DNA of 64,000 bases from Methylobacterium sp. (GTDB lineage Bacteria > Pseudomonadota > Alphaproteobacteria > Rhizobiales > Beijerinckiaceae), in the NCBI GenBank assembly GCA_002928875.1, contig PERO01000004.1, positions 1 through 64,000 on the forward strand, given 5' to 3'. Of this stretch, positions 32,925 to 42,267 are shown piece after piece. A program made the translations under genes and the position numbers. A model generated the notes under the pieces. That model was not told the DNA's origin. It saw only the letters and a program-made list of their open reading frames with translations, and searched no databases. Position 1 is the first letter of the stretch, and every line of letters begins with the position of its first letter.

Positions 32925-35363
32925 ATGCCGATCGTTCTCATCAACCGCATCGCGGTTGGATGTCTGGCCCTGTGCCTTTCCGGGACTTCCATCGCCCTGG
33001 CCTCCGCCCCGCCGGACCTCGCCAAGCTTGCGAGCGATGTCGAGCAATTGCGCAGCCATCTCAATCATGTCTGGGTGATGACGGCGGCCGCCCTCGTGCT
33101 GCTGATGCAGGCCGGCTTCCTTCTGCTCGAGGCCGGAATGGTGCGATCCAAGAACTCGATCAATGTCGCGCAGAAGAACGTCGTGGATTTCTTCGTTTCC
33201 GCGGCCTGCTTTGCGCTTCTCGGCTTCATGGTGATGTTCGGCCCCTCGGTTCTGGGGCTTTTCGGTTCGCCGGGGACGCTCTGGGGTTATGCGGGCCTCG
33301 ATGAATGGGGCTACACCTTCTTCGTGTTCCAGGTGGCCTTTGCCGGCACGGCAGCGACCATCGTGTCCGGTGCCGTGGCGGAGCGCATGAGCTATGCCGC
33401 CTATATCGTGCTGGCGGCGGTCGTGGGGCTCGTGATCTACCCGGTCTTCGGGCATTGGGCCTGGGGCGCCGGGCTCATTTCCGAGAACAAGCCCTGGCTC
33501 GCGGCCAGCGGCTTCGTGGATTTCGCCGGCTCGACCGTGGTGCATTCGGTCGGGGCCTGGATCGCGCTCGCCGGCATCATCGTGCTCGGGCCTCGCATCG
33601 GCCGCTTCGATGCGAACGGCAAGGTGCTGCCGATCCACGGCCATTCGCATGTGCTGAGCGCGGTGGGCGCGATGCTCCTGCTCGTCGGCTGGATCGGCTT
33701 CAATGCCGGCTCCACGGCGGCGGCCAGCGGCGCGGTGGGCAAGATCGCGGCGAATACCGTGCTGGGCGCCTCGTTCGGCGGCATCATCGCGATGCTGATC
33801 GGGCGCGCGAAGGATGGGAAATACCTCACCAATCGCCTCGTGAACGGGCTGCTCGCCGGCCTCGTGGGCATCACGGCGGGCTGCGATGCGGTGGGACCGA
33901 AAGGCGCCATCGCGATCGGCGCGATCTGCGGCGCTTCCGTGGTGTTCGTCGAGGATTTCGTGCTGCACCGCCTGAAGCTCGACGATGTGGCCGGCGTGGT
34001 CGGTGTCCATGGCGTGGCGGGCGTGCTCGGCACCCTTCTGCTGCCGTTCTTCGCCGCACCGGAGAAGCTCAACGGTCTCGGCGTCTGGGGCTCGTTCTTC
34101 GTGCAGGCCCAGGGCGCGGGCGCGGCCTTCCTCTGGGCGTTCGGCATGGGCCTCGTGACCTTCTGGGCCATGAAGGTGACGATTGGCATCCGCCTCTCGG
34201 CGGAAGACGAATTGCGCGGGCTCAACGCCGCCGAGCATGGCGCCGCGATCGGCACCGGCGCCCTGCAGCAGGAACTCTACCGCATCACCCAGCTCGAACG
34301 CGACCTGACGCGCCGGCTCGATGCGGCGACGGGCGACGAGGCCGCCGAGATCGCCGAAATCATCAACCCGTTCCTCGATGAATTCCAGCGCGTGCAGGCG
34401 GAGATCGCCCGGCACGCCTCGCGGATCCAGAACGCCTCGCAGGTCATCGGCGGTCTGTCCGACCAGTTCCTGAACGATTCCGGGCAGGTCTCGACCACCT
34501 CGGGCAAGATGGCGACGGCCGCGACCGCGCTGGGGAACCGCGCCGATGCCGCGGTCGGGCAGGCGAGCAGCCTGCGGGCGGATGCGGAGCGGGCCTCGCA
34601 CGCCACCCGCGACATGACGCAGCGCATCCAGGAACTGGCGCGGCGCATGGGACAATTGTCGCATTCGGTCGGCGATGTGGCCGAAGCGGCGCGCAGCGGT
34701 CGCGCGGTCTCGCACGATGCCAATGCGATGATCGGCGAATCCGAGGCCCAGATGGCGAGCCTGGTGGCCGCATCGAACCAGATCAACGAGATTGCCGAGC
34801 TGATCGAGGGCATCGCCTCCAGCACCAATCTGCTCGCGCTGAACGCCACGATCGAAGCGGCCCGCGCGGGCGAGGCCGGCAAGGGCTTCGCGGTGGTGGC
34901 CTCGGAGGTCAAGACGCTCGCCATGCAGACCCAGCGCGCCACGGCCGATGTGAAGGCCCGCGTCGCCGCGATGCGCACCGGCACCGGGCAGGCCATGCAG
35001 GGCTTCACCGTGCTGCGCGATGTTCTCGGCGACATCAACCGCACGATCGGCATCATCGCCGATACCGCCGAGGCGCAGGCCACGCTGGCGCAGCATGTCG
35101 ATGGCGACGTCCAGGATGTCGCGGGCAAGGTCGAACTGGTCGCGCAATCCGTCGACCGGATGTCCGGGGAAGTCGGCGCCATCTCGCGCTACATGACGGA
35201 TGCCGGCGAGGCGATCCATAGGGCTGTGGCGGATGCCCAGGCGGTGAACCAGGTCGCGGCGAAATCGCTCGATGGCGCGGGGTCACTGGATCAGCGTGCG
35301 CGGGAGCTTGGCACGATCTCGGACGCGCTGTCGCAATCGGCCCAGCGCTTCAAGGTGGCTTGA
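32925..35363 (+). CDS. Ammonium transporter (Amt) fused to a methyl-accepting chemotaxis signalling domain
   Basis: 812-residue fusion. Residues 1-28 look like a signal sequence and about 45-425 form a complete Amt/Mep/Rh channel: D199 and pore His H207 in [14 protein letters not shown], second pore His H362 in [13 protein letters not shown], and [10 protein letters not shown] with the gate Phe F259. The usual Amt tail ([15 protein letters not shown], 425-439) runs straight into a coiled coil (about 445-625). The chemoreceptor hairpin follows: [20 protein letters not shown] (627-646) with [20 protein letters not shown]. There is no HAMP domain and no CheR pentapeptide at the C-terminus (AQRFKVA). 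The frame is uninterrupted, so this is a real fusion. It presumably senses ammonium and signals to CheA/CheW. No glnK is adjacent. Confidence 0.93.
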   Translation: MPIVLINRIAVGCLALCLSGTSIALASAPPDLAKLASDVEQLRSHLNHVWVMTAAALVLLMQAGFLLLEAGMVRSKNSINVAQKNVVDFFVSAACFALLGFMVMFGPSVLGLFGSPGTLWGYAGLDEWGYTFFVFQVAFAGTAATIVSGAVAERMSYAAYIVLAAVVGLVIYPVFGHWAWGAGLISENKPWLAASGFVDFAGSTVVHSVGAWIALAGIIVLGPRIGRFDANGKVLPIHGHSHVLSAVGAMLLLVGWIGFNAGSTAAASGAVGKIAANTVLGASFGGIIAMLIGRAKDGKYLTNRLVNGLLAGLVGITAGCDAVGPKGAIAIGAICGASVVFVEDFVLHRLKLDDVAGVVGVHGVAGVLGTLLLPFFAAPEKLNGLGVWGSFFVQAQGAGAAFLWAFGMGLVTFWAMKVTIGIRLSAEDELRGLNAAEHGAAIGTGALQQELYRITQLERDLTRRLDAATGDEAAEIAEIINPFLDEFQRVQAEIARHASRIQNASQVIGGLSDQFLNDSGQVSTTSGKMATAATALGNRADAAVGQASSLRADAERASHATRDMTQRIQELARRMGQLSHSVGDVAEAARSGRAVSHDANAMIGESEAQMASLVAASNQINEIAELIEGIASSTNLLALNATIEAARAGEAGKGFAVVASEVKTLAMQTQRATADVKARVAAMRTGTGQAMQGFTVLRDVLGDINRTIGIIADTAEAQATLAQHVDGDVQDVAGKVELVAQSVDRMSGEVGAISRYMTDAGEAIHRAVADAQAVNQVAAKSLDGAGSLDQRARELGTISDALSQSAQRFKVA

Positions 35364-35494
35364 CAAGGGCAAACATCGAAAGCTTTCGTTCAGCCTGTTG
35401 CCGGAAATCCGATGGCAACGGAGTCAATGAAACGTTTCGGCGACGGGAACCATCTTAACTGTTGGTCCGTTCGTGTCGCAAACCGAGTTTCTCG

Positions 35495-36304
35495 ATGCGC
35501 CCCTTTCTGATCGCAGCCTGTGTCGCGGTCACCAGCACGCCAGCGATCGCGCAGATCGACATGCGCAGTGCGGGGGAAAAAGCCGCGCCTCGCACCTGGA
35601 ACGTCACGGTCGGGGCCAGCGTCGGGGCGGGGCCTTCCTATTTCGGGTCCAACCGCTATTCGGCTTCGGTCAGTCCGATCTTCTCGTTCCAGCGCGGCGT
35701 CGGCAGCCGATGGTTGTCGGTCGCGGATGACAACATCGCCTTCGGGCTGATCGGCGGGCAGAACTGGCGGGCCGGCTTCACCGGCAAATTCCTGGGCGAG
35801 CGGCGCGAAAGCCGTGATTTCGCCCTGCGCGGCCTCGGCAATGTCGGGTTCGGCGCGGAGATCGGCGGGTTTGCCGAGTACTACCCCCTCCCATGGTTGC
35901 GCGCGCGGGCCGAGCTGCGCCGGGGCTTTGCCGCGCATGAAGCGCTTGTGGGCGACCTGAAGCTCGATTTCTTCACCCGTTTCGACGATCGCTGGACCGT
36001 ATCGATCGGCCCGCGCGTGACCTTGGCGGGGCGCGATTTCACGCAGACCTATCTCGGGGTCAATGCCGCGCAATCGGCACGATCCGGCCTGCCGCAATTC
36101 CGCGCAGGCGACGGCATTCTCTCCTACGGCCTCCACGCGCAGGTGACCTACCAGTGGACGCCGCGCTTCGAGACGAGCCTGTTCGTGGAAGCGACGCGCC
36201 TCGCGGGCGATGCCGCCCGGTCGCCGCTGATCCGGCAACGCGGCTCGGAAAACCAGGTGACGGTCGGCACGTCCTTGCGCTGGACGATCGATACCGGAAT
36301 GTGA
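35495..36304 (+). CDS. MipA/OmpV family outer-membrane protein
   Basis: 269-residue outer-membrane beta-barrel protein. Signal peptide MRPFLIAACVAVTSTPAIAQ is visible from the ATG at 35495, with cleavage near AIAQ. Alternating hydrophobic strands with aromatic ends are seen, for example GASVGAGPSYFGSNRYSASV near the N-terminus of the mature protein and TVGTSLRWTIDTGM at the C-terminus. The family includes MltA-interacting protein MipA and OmpV; in many alphaproteobacteria the role is unknown. It stands alone after the Amt fusion. Confidence 0.82.
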   Translation: MRPFLIAACVAVTSTPAIAQIDMRSAGEKAAPRTWNVTVGASVGAGPSYFGSNRYSASVSPIFSFQRGVGSRWLSVADDNIAFGLIGGQNWRAGFTGKFLGERRESRDFALRGLGNVGFGAEIGGFAEYYPLPWLRARAELRRGFAAHEALVGDLKLDFFTRFDDRWTVSIGPRVTLAGRDFTQTYLGVNAAQSARSGLPQFRAGDGILSYGLHAQVTYQWTPRFETSLFVEATRLAGDAARSPLIRQRGSENQVTVGTSLRWTIDTGM

Positions 36305-36362
36305 AGACGAACCATCGCGTCTGGCGCGGTGCATGTTGCGCCGGGGGCCGCGCATCACTCCG

Positions 36363-37268
36363 TCAGCGGGCTGGCGGACCCAGATGTTCCCGGAGGAAAT
36401 CGATCATCACCCGGACCTTGTTCGGCAGATAGGCGCGGCTCGGATAGACCAGCCAGACCGCCGTATCGAAGGTTGTCGCGGTTACGTCGCGATCCGGCAT
36501 CAGGCGGATCAGCCGGCCCGCCGCGATGTGCTCCTCCACGAGCCAGTTCGGCAGCAGGGCGACCCCGAGGCCGAGCAAAGCCGCATCGCGCAGGGCACCC
36601 GCCGGCGACAACGTGATCTCGCCCGCGATCGGCGCTTCCTCGAGCCGGCCTGCGCTGTCGCGGAAAATCCAGCGGGAGCGGAAGGCGCGGAGTGGAAAAA
36701 GCAGCGCCCTGTGCCGGATCAGATCCGCCGGCTTCGTCAGGGGCGGCGCAGCCGCGAGATAGGCTGGGCTCGCCACGACGCGGTAATGCGTATCCCGCAG
36801 GCGCGTCGCGATCAGATCGCCCTCGATGGTGGGCGCGAGACGCACGGCGAGATCGACGCGCTCGGCGACGAGATCCACATTGGCATCCGTGAAGACGCCT
36901 TCCACCTTCAGATCCGGATAGCGCGCCCGGAAAGCCGGAAGGAGCGGAACGATCATGCTCTGGCCGAACGAAACGGAGGCCGACAGGCGAATGGTGCCGG
37001 TGGGGGCGGCCGAGACGTCGAGTGCCGCGACGCGCGCGCGGTCCATCTCCTCGATCAGGGGCTCGATGCGCCGCAGGTAGAGGTCACCGGCTTCCGTCAG
37101 GCTCATGCGGCGCGTGGTGCGCTGGAAGAGCCGCACGCCGAGTTCATCCTCCAAAGCCGCGATGATCCGCGACACCGCGGATGGATCGAGGTCCAGTTCC
37201 TTGGCGACGGCGGCGAAACTGCCCCGCGCGGCGACGCGGACGAAAAGCTGGAGCGCTTGCATTTCCAT
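36363..37268 (-). CDS. LysR family transcriptional regulator
   Basis: 301-residue regulator. The N-terminal helix-turn-helix is LQLFVRVAARGSFAAVAKEL, DLDPSAVSRIIAALEDELG, LFQRTTRRMSLTEAG, and the rest is the two-lobed effector domain (residues about 90-295). The ATG at 37266-37268 gives MEMQALQLF; a start two codons later is possible. It is divergent from a 3-hydroxyisobutyrate-dehydrogenase-family gene, with a T-N11-A type palindrome immediately next to its start, so it probably controls that gene and itself. The inducer is unknown. Confidence 0.9.
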   Translation of the reverse strand: MEMQALQLFVRVAARGSFAAVAKELDLDPSAVSRIIAALEDELGVRLFQRTTRRMSLTEAGDLYLRRIEPLIEEMDRARVAALDVSAAPTGTIRLSASVSFGQSMIVPLLPAFRARYPDLKVEGVFTDANVDLVAERVDLAVRLAPTIEGDLIATRLRDTHYRVVASPAYLAAAPPLTKPADLIRHRALLFPLRAFRSRWIFRDSAGRLEEAPIAGEITLSPAGALRDAALLGLGVALLPNWLVEEHIAAGRLIRLMPDRDVTATTFDTAVWLVYPSRAYLPNKVRVMIDFLREHLGPPAR

Positions 37269-37287
37269 TCGTGCGAAATCAGCACGA
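37269..37287. promoter_or_regulatory. LysR-type palindrome TCGTGC-N7-GCACGA
   Basis: A 6-bp inverted repeat with 7-base spacing lies directly against the LysR start codon in the 127-base divergent gap. The outer T and A with internal spacing match the T-N11-A architecture of LysR binding sites. It would permit autorepression and activation of the oppositely oriented dehydrogenase gene. Confidence 0.6.
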
Positions 37288-37395
37288 GTGTTCCCGGTGC
37301 GCAAGGATTTATCGAAAAACAGCCCGTAACTAGAACATCGTCACGACACCGGCGATCCCCGCCGCTCTCTCCGCATCCCACATCAGGAGCACATC

Positions 37396-38274
37396 GTGAC
37401 CGAGCCCGCTTCTCGCAACATCGCCTTTCTCGGCCTCGGGGCCATGGGGTCTCGCATGGCCCTCCATCTCGTCCGGGCGGGCTTTGCCGTCACGGTCTGG
37501 AACCGCGATGCCACGAAGGCAGAACCGCTCGCCCGGGCGGGCGCGGCCATCGCCGGAACGCCCAGGGCGGCGGCCGAGGGGGCGGATATCGTCTTTTCCA
37601 TGGTCACCGACGACGGATCGGCGCGGGCCATCTGGCTCGACGCGACGGATGGCGCGATCAACGGCCTCAAGCGCGGCGCCATCGCGGTCGAATGTTCCAC
37701 CGTGACGCCCGCCTTCATCCGGGAGCTGCATCGCGCCCTGGATGCCAGGGGCGCCCGCCTGCTCGATGCGCCGGTCGCCGGCTCCCGTCCGCAGGCCGAG
37801 GCCGGTCAGCTGATCTTCATGGTGGGCGGGCCCGCAGAGGCGATGGAGACGGCGAGGCCAGTGCTGGCGCCGCTCGCCGCCCAGATCCTGCATGTCGGGG
37901 CGACCGGCCAGGGCGCGGTGCTGAAGCTCGCGGTCAACACGCTCTTCGCGGCGCAGCTCGAAAGCGTCGCCGAATTGCTTGGCTTCCTGACGCGCAATGG
38001 CTTCGGGGCCGAGGAGGCCGCGGGGCTGCTCGCGCAATTCCCGATCGTCGCCGCCCCCATCGCCGGGGCCGCGAAGATGATGGCGGCGAAGGTCACGGCC
38101 CCGCTTTTCACGATCGACCTGATCGAGAAGGATCTCGGCTACATCCTCGAAACGGCGCGGGCCTCCGGCGCCGCCTTGCCCGGCGCGGAAACAGTGCGAT
38201 CGGCGTTCCAGCAGGCTCAGGCCCGGGGACTGGGTCAAGCAAACGTCAGTGGACTTGCAGCCGTCTTTGCCTGA
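37396..38274 (+). CDS. NAD(P)-dependent beta-hydroxyacid dehydrogenase (3-hydroxyisobutyrate dehydrogenase family)
   Basis: 292-residue oxidoreductase. N-terminal Rossmann motif IAFLGLGAMGSRMALHLVRA, second conserved block VECSTVTPAFIREL, substrate-binding LLDAPVAGSRPQAEAGQLIF and catalytic Lys in GQGAVLKLAVNTLF match 3-hydroxyisobutyrate/tartronate semialdehyde/succinic semialdehyde reductases. GTG start at 37396 has CAGGAG 6 bases upstream. Divergent from the LysR regulator that probably controls it. Substrate not settled; the family also includes 6-phosphogluconate-like and GLYR enzymes. Confidence 0.87.
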   Translation: MTEPASRNIAFLGLGAMGSRMALHLVRAGFAVTVWNRDATKAEPLARAGAAIAGTPRAAAEGADIVFSMVTDDGSARAIWLDATDGAINGLKRGAIAVECSTVTPAFIRELHRALDARGARLLDAPVAGSRPQAEAGQLIFMVGGPAEAMETARPVLAPLAAQILHVGATGQGAVLKLAVNTLFAAQLESVAELLGFLTRNGFGAEEAAGLLAQFPIVAAPIAGAAKMMAAKVTAPLFTIDLIEKDLGYILETARASGAALPGAETVRSAFQQAQARGLGQANVSGLAAVFA

Positions 38275-38360
38275 TGGCCTTGTCGAGGCCGGATCGTCGC
38301 CGCGTCCCTCGGGGTGTCGGCGGCATTGCTGCGCGGATTTATGCCAACGGAGACAGACCC

Positions 38361-39032
38361 ATGATCAACTTCTATTACAGCCTCGCGCCCAATCCGCTCA
38401 AGGTTGCCCTTCTGCTGGAGGAAACCGGAACGCCCTACAAGGCCATTCCGGTCGATACCCGCAAGGGCGAGCAGCACGATCCGGCTTTCCTCGCCGTCAA
38501 TCCGAATGGCAAGCTGCCGGCGATCGTCGATGGCGAAACGAAGGTTTTCGACAGCAACGCGATCATGCTCTATCTCGCGGAGAAAACCGGCCAGTTCCTG
38601 CCACCGGCGGCCCTGCGCGGCGAGACGCTCTCCTGGCTGATGTTCATCGCGAGCGGCGTCGGACCCTTCTCGGGTCAGGCGGTGCATTTCAAGCATATGG
38701 CGCCGGAGAAGCTGCCTTACGCGATCGATCGCTATCAGTACGAGGCGGAGCGGCATTACGGCGTGCTCGACCAGCATCTCGCGAAGCAGCCCTACATGGT
38801 GGGGGACAGCTACAGCTTCGTCGACATGACGATCTGGGGCTGGATGCGGGTCGCGCCCTTCGTCATCGGCGAGACCGTGTGGGACAAGTTCCCGAATGTC
38901 GCGCGGCTCAAGAACGAGATCAGCGCGCGCCCGGCCGCCATTCGCGCCGAGGCACTGAGGGAGCGCCACACCTTCAAGGCCGAAATGGATGACGAAGCGC
39001 GCAAGCACATGTTCCGCCACATCAAGAGCTGA
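38361..39032 (+). CDS. Glutathione S-transferase (Ure2p/YfcG-like)
   Basis: 223-residue GST with thioredoxin-fold N-terminal half (INFYYSLAPNPLKVALLLEE, VNPNGKLPAIVDGETKVFDS, NAIMLYLAEKTG) and an all-helical C-terminal half (VGDSYSFVDMTIWGWMRVAP). NPNGKLPAIVD and the SNAIMLYL turn are the glutathione-binding sites; the pattern is closest to the Ure2p/YghU/YfcG group with disulfide-bond reductase activity. ATG at 38361 lies after ACGGAG; the frame is open far upstream through the preceding genes, but that sequence is antisense to the LysR gene or out of frame with the dehydrogenase. Confidence 0.86.
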   Translation: MINFYYSLAPNPLKVALLLEETGTPYKAIPVDTRKGEQHDPAFLAVNPNGKLPAIVDGETKVFDSNAIMLYLAEKTGQFLPPAALRGETLSWLMFIASGVGPFSGQAVHFKHMAPEKLPYAIDRYQYEAERHYGVLDQHLAKQPYMVGDSYSFVDMTIWGWMRVAPFVIGETVWDKFPNVARLKNEISARPAAIRAEALRERHTFKAEMDDEARKHMFRHIKS

Positions 39033-39048
39033 GCGGGACGCCGGCTCG

Positions 39049-39070
39049 CCGGCCGCCGCCGGGCGGCCGG
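39049..39070 (+). terminator. GC-rich hairpin after the GST gene
   Basis: CCGGCCGCC and GGCGGCCGG form a perfect 9-bp stem with a 4-base loop, 17 bases after the stop codon. No T-run, so factor-assisted termination or 3' stabilisation is more likely than classic intrinsic termination. Confidence 0.5.
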
Positions 39071-39166
39071 TGACGGGCAATATCCGTCGCGGCATGGGGC
39101 CATGAAACGCTCCATGCCGCGCAATCTCGTCGGCTAATTTGATAGAAATCGTCGGCAAAAGATCGG

Positions 39167-39189
39167 GGCGGCTCCCAGTGGGAGCTGCC
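39167..39189 (-). terminator. Candidate terminator of the tRNA-Arg transcript
   Basis: GGCGGCTCCC and GGGAGCTGCC form a 10-bp stem (one G-T pair) with a 3-base loop. Read on the minus strand it is followed within about 10 bases by CTTTTG. It lies 133 bases beyond the 3' end of the tRNA. The rest of 39071-39322 shows no gene. Confidence 0.45.
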
Positions 39190-39322
39190 TTTACCTTGTG
39201 CTTGGTTGACTGACGGATGAGCGGTGTCGGATAATCGGGCGCGATGCGAGGACATCCGGTATTGAAACCGGCGACCCCAGGCGAGCATGACATCCTGACG
39301 ATCACGATTGACGGAAGAAAGC

Positions 39323-39399
39323 TGGCGCACCCGACAGGATTCGAACCTGTGACCTTTGGATTCGGAATCCAACACTCTATCCAGCTGAGCTACGGGTGC
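39323..39399 (-). tRNA. tRNA-Arg, anticodon CCG
   Basis: 77-base cloverleaf including the encoded CCA. Acceptor stem 5' GCACCCG pairs with CGGGTGC; D-arm AGCTCAGCTGGATAGAGT; anticodon stem GGATT/AATCC region with loop TTCCGAA, giving anticodon CCG (complement at 39363-39365); T-arm with GGTTCGAATCC. It reads CGG arginine codons. The orientation is the same as the cysK-dut-coaBC-ubiB-ubiE cluster upstream. No integrated element follows the 3' end within the window. Confidence 0.97.
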
Positions 39400-39478
39400 A
39401 GCGCGAGACTCATGTAGCGGATCAACGCCGCGGCTGCAACGGAGGCAAGCCGCCGCGGCGAAAATTCCGCGCCCGGCC

Positions 39479-40438
39479 TCAGAGGCCCTCGAAAAGCGCG
39501 CTCGAAATATAGCGTTCCGCGAACGAGGGAATGATGAAGACGATGGTTTTCCCTGCATTCTCTGGCCGTTTTCCCAGCTCGATGGCCGCGGCCGTGGCCG
39601 CTCCGGTCGAGATGCCGCCCGGCACGCCCTCGAGCCGCGCGAGGAGCCGCGAGGTCGAGATCGCGGTGGGGCTGTCGATCCTGATGATCTCGTCGATCAC
39701 GCCCGTATCGAGGATGTCCGGCACGAAGCCTGCGCCGATGCCCTGGATCTTGTGCGGGCCGGGCTGGCCGCCGGAAAGAACGGGGCTCTCGACCGGTTCC
39801 ACCGCCACCACCTTCAGGCCGGGCTTGCGCGGCTTCAGAACCTGCCCCACGCCGGTGATCGTGCCGCCGGTGCCGACGCCTGCGATGAAGACATCGATCT
39901 CGCCGTTGGTGTCGTTCCAGATTTCCTCGGCGGTCGTGCGGCGATGGATCGCCGGGTTGGCGGGGTTCTTGAATTGCTGCGGGATGATGGCGCCGGGGAT
40001 TTCCGCCACCAGCTCCTCTGCGCGGGCGATGGCGCCCTTCATGCCCTTCGCGCCTTCGGTGAGCACGAGTTCCGCGCCGAGGAAGGCGAGCATCTTGCGC
40101 CGCTCCACCGACATCGTCTCCGGCATGGTGAGGATCAGGCGATAGCCCTTCGAGGCGGCCACGAAAGCGAGCGCGATGCCCGTATTGCCCGAAGTCGGCT
40201 CCACCAGCACGGTTTTGCCCGGCGCGATGCGACCCTCCGCCTCGAGCGCCTCGATCATCGAGACGCCGATGCGGTCCTTCACGGAGGCGATGGGGTTGAA
40301 GAATTCGAGCTTGCCGATCAGTCGCGCCTTCACGCCCTGGTCGGCGGCGAGGCGGGAAAGCTCCACCAGCGGCGTATCGCCGATGGTCTCGGTGATGCCC
40401 TTGTAGATGCGGCCGCGGCCCGGCTTGCTGGTCGACAT
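39479..40438 (-). CDS. cysK: Cysteine synthase A (O-acetylserine sulfhydrylase)
   Basis: 319-residue PLP enzyme that makes L-cysteine from O-acetylserine and sulfide. The PLP lysine is K54 in [26 protein letters not shown] binds substrate carboxylate; [12 protein letters not shown] binds the PLP phosphate; [12 protein letters not shown] closes the active site. The start [12 protein letters not shown] at 40436-40438 gives normal CysK length; an upstream in-frame start would add 18 unlikely residues. CysK versus CysM assignment follows the overall pattern ([31 protein letters not shown]). Confidence 0.93.
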   Translation of the reverse strand: MSTSKPGRGRIYKGITETIGDTPLVELSRLAADQGVKARLIGKLEFFNPIASVKDRIGVSMIEALEAEGRIAPGKTVLVEPTSGNTGIALAFVAASKGYRLILTMPETMSVERRKMLAFLGAELVLTEGAKGMKGAIARAEELVAEIPGAIIPQQFKNPANPAIHRRTTAEEIWNDTNGEIDVFIAGVGTGGTITGVGQVLKPRKPGLKVVAVEPVESPVLSGGQPGPHKIQGIGAGFVPDILDTGVIDEIIRIDSPTAISTSRLLARLEGVPGGISTGAATAAAIELGKRPENAGKTIVFIIPSFAERYISSALFEGL

Positions 40439-40580
40439 GGAAAATTCTCCTCTTTTCGCCCCAAAGCTAGGCGTCGGCGCGTGGCACTGCAACGCGAGGC
40501 TTTTTGCTATTTTTCGAAAGCAGAAAGGGAAATTCCCTCGGAATTGCGGCGAAAACGGAAATCAGACCCTCATTCCGCTT

Positions 40581-41036
40581 TCAGATGCCCGTGGAGCCGA
40601 ATCCGCCGCCGCCGCGCCCGGTCTCGCGGCTTTCCGTCGCCGGCACGATGCGCAATTGCGTCACGGGCGCCACCACGCATTGGGCGATGCGCATCCCGCG
40701 CCGCACCACGAAAGCCTCGCCGCCGAGATTGACGAGAATGACTTTCACCTCGCCGCGATAATCGCTGTCGATCGTGCCGGGGCTGTTGAGCACCGTGATG
40801 CCGGCCGAGAGCGCGAGGCCCGAGCGCGGGCGCACCTGCGCTTCGGTGCCGGAGGGCAATTCGAAAACGAGCCCGGTGGGGATCAACGCGCGCCCGCCCG
40901 GTGGGAGAGTCACGGGCTCATCCTCGGGAATGGCCGCCGCGAGATCGAAGCCCGCCGCTTCCGCGCTCTGGTAGGCGGGCAGGGGCAGGCCTTCCGCATG
41001 GGGAAGCTGCGTGATGGCGAGCGTGAGCAGGTTCAT
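40581..41036 (-). CDS. dut: Deoxyuridine 5'-triphosphate nucleotidohydrolase (dUTPase)
   Basis: 151-residue trimeric dUTPase that hydrolyses dUTP to dUMP and pyrophosphate. All five motifs are visible: [42 protein letters not shown] with the catalytic Asp, [10 protein letters not shown], and [11 protein letters not shown] at the C-terminus. The ATG overlaps the coaBC stop codon (ATGA), so the two are co-translated. A conserved pairing with coaBC in Hyphomicrobiales. Confidence 0.95.
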   Translation of the reverse strand: MNLLTLAITQLPHAEGLPLPAYQSAEAAGFDLAAAIPEDEPVTLPPGGRALIPTGLVFELPSGTEAQVRPRSGLALSAGITVLNSPGTIDSDYRGEVKVILVNLGGEAFVVRRGMRIAQCVVAPVTQLRIVPATESRETGRGGGGFGSTGI

Positions 41037-42247
41037 CCACGCCTCGCGAGCGCATCCGCAAAGCGCGCGATCAGCGCGGTCGCGACGTCGTTCTTGGTCA
41101 TGTCCGGCAGGCTCTCGACGCCTTCGGGCGAGACGAGATGCACGCGGTTGCGATCACCGCCCATCACGCCCGAGGCGGGGGAGACATCATTGGCCACGAG
41201 CAGGTCGCAGCCCTTGCGCGCGAATTTGGCCTGCGCATGCTCCAGCACCTTCTCGGTCTCGGCCGCGAAGCCCACGACGAGGCGCGGGCGCTGCGTGGCG
41301 TGGCGCGCGATGCGCGCGAGGATATCCGGGTTTTCGGTGAGCTGAAGCGGCGGAATGGCGTTGCCATCCTTCTTGCGCTTCTCCTTGGATTCATCGGCGA
41401 CGCGCCAATCCGCGACCGCCGCCGCGAAGATCGCGATGTCGGCCGGAAGCGCCTGCTCCACGGCCTCGTCCATCTCGCGGGCGGTCTCCACGCGAATGGT
41501 GCGGATGCCGATCGGCGCGGGCAGCGTGCCCGGGCCGGAGACGAGCGTGACGCGTGCGCCGGCCTCGCGCGCGGCTTCGGCCAGCGCGTAACCCTGCTTT
41601 CCGCTCGAGCGATTGGCGATGTAGCGCACGGGGTCGATCGGCTCATGCGTCGGCCCGGCGGTGATCAGCACATGCTTGCCCGCCAGCGGCTTCGGCGCGG
41701 TATCACGTGCGACATGCGCCTCGATCGCCGCGAGGATGGCGGCAGGCTCGGCCATGCGACCGGGGCCATATTCGCCGCAGGCCATGTCGCCCTCGTCGGG
41801 CCCGACGAAGGAAACGCCATCCGCGCGCAGCGTCGCGAGGTTGCGCTGCGTCGCCGGGTGCAGCCACATCCGGACATTCATCGCCGGGGCCATCAGCACC
41901 GGCTTGTCCGTGGCCAGCAACGTGGTCGAGGCGAGATCGTTCGCGAGGCCATGCGCGGCCTTCGCCATGAGATCGGCGGTGGCGGGCGCGACCACCAGCA
42001 GGTCGGCCGAGCGCGAGAGTTCGATATGCCCCATTTCGATTTCATCGGTCAGCGAGAACAGCGCCTCATGCACCTTCTCGCCCGTGAGGCTCGCGAGCGT
42101 CAGCGGCGTCACGAATTCGCTCGCCGCCTTGGTGAGGATGACGCGCACATGCCCGCCCGCCTTCCGGATAAGGCGCACGAGTTCGGGCGTCTTGTAGGCC
42201 GCGATGCCGCCGCCGATGATGAGAAGAACGCGCTTTCCGTTGAGCAT
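41033..42247 (-). CDS. coaBC: Bifunctional phosphopantothenoylcysteine decarboxylase/phosphopantothenate-cysteine ligase
   Basis: 404-residue coenzyme A biosynthesis enzyme. The N-terminal flavin decarboxylase CoaC domain (1-185) shows [19 protein letters not shown], the active-site His in [20 protein letters not shown], the PAMNVRMW motif and [13 protein letters not shown] with the essential Cys. The C-terminal CoaB ligase domain has [40 protein letters not shown] and [11 protein letters not shown] at 42245-42247 is the true start; an open frame continues upstream but is antisense-like sequence within ubiB. Ends overlapping dut. Confidence 0.95.
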   Translation of the reverse strand: MLNGKRVLLIIGGGIAAYKTPELVRLIRKAGGHVRVILTKAASEFVTPLTLASLTGEKVHEALFSLTDEIEMGHIELSRSADLLVVAPATADLMAKAAHGLANDLASTTLLATDKPVLMAPAMNVRMWLHPATQRNLATLRADGVSFVGPDEGDMACGEYGPGRMAEPAAILAAIEAHVARDTAPKPLAGKHVLITAGPTHEPIDPVRYIANRSSGKQGYALAEAAREAGARVTLVSGPGTLPAPIGIRTIRVETAREMDEAVEQALPADIAIFAAAVADWRVADESKEKRKKDGNAIPPLQLTENPDILARIARHATQRPRLVVGFAAETEKVLEHAQAKFARKGCDLLVANDVSPASGVMGGDRNRVHLVSPEGVESLPDMTKNDVATALIARFADALARRG

Positions 42248-42267
42248 GCCCGCCTCCGGCCCCGACC

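Noticed and set aside
32913..35219. Open frame of 768 codons antisense to the Amt-chemoreceptor gene
   Set aside because: Arg/His/Asp-rich low-information sequence; the sense frame has all Amt and chemoreceptor motifs.
36333..38360. Upstream extension of the GST frame across the LysR gene and dehydrogenase
   Set aside because: The region is antisense to the LysR gene and out of frame with the dehydrogenase; GST homology begins only at 38361.
39323..39399. tRNA-Arg as an integration site for a genomic island
   Set aside because: No integrase gene, direct repeat of the tRNA 3' end or compositional change flanks it in the window.
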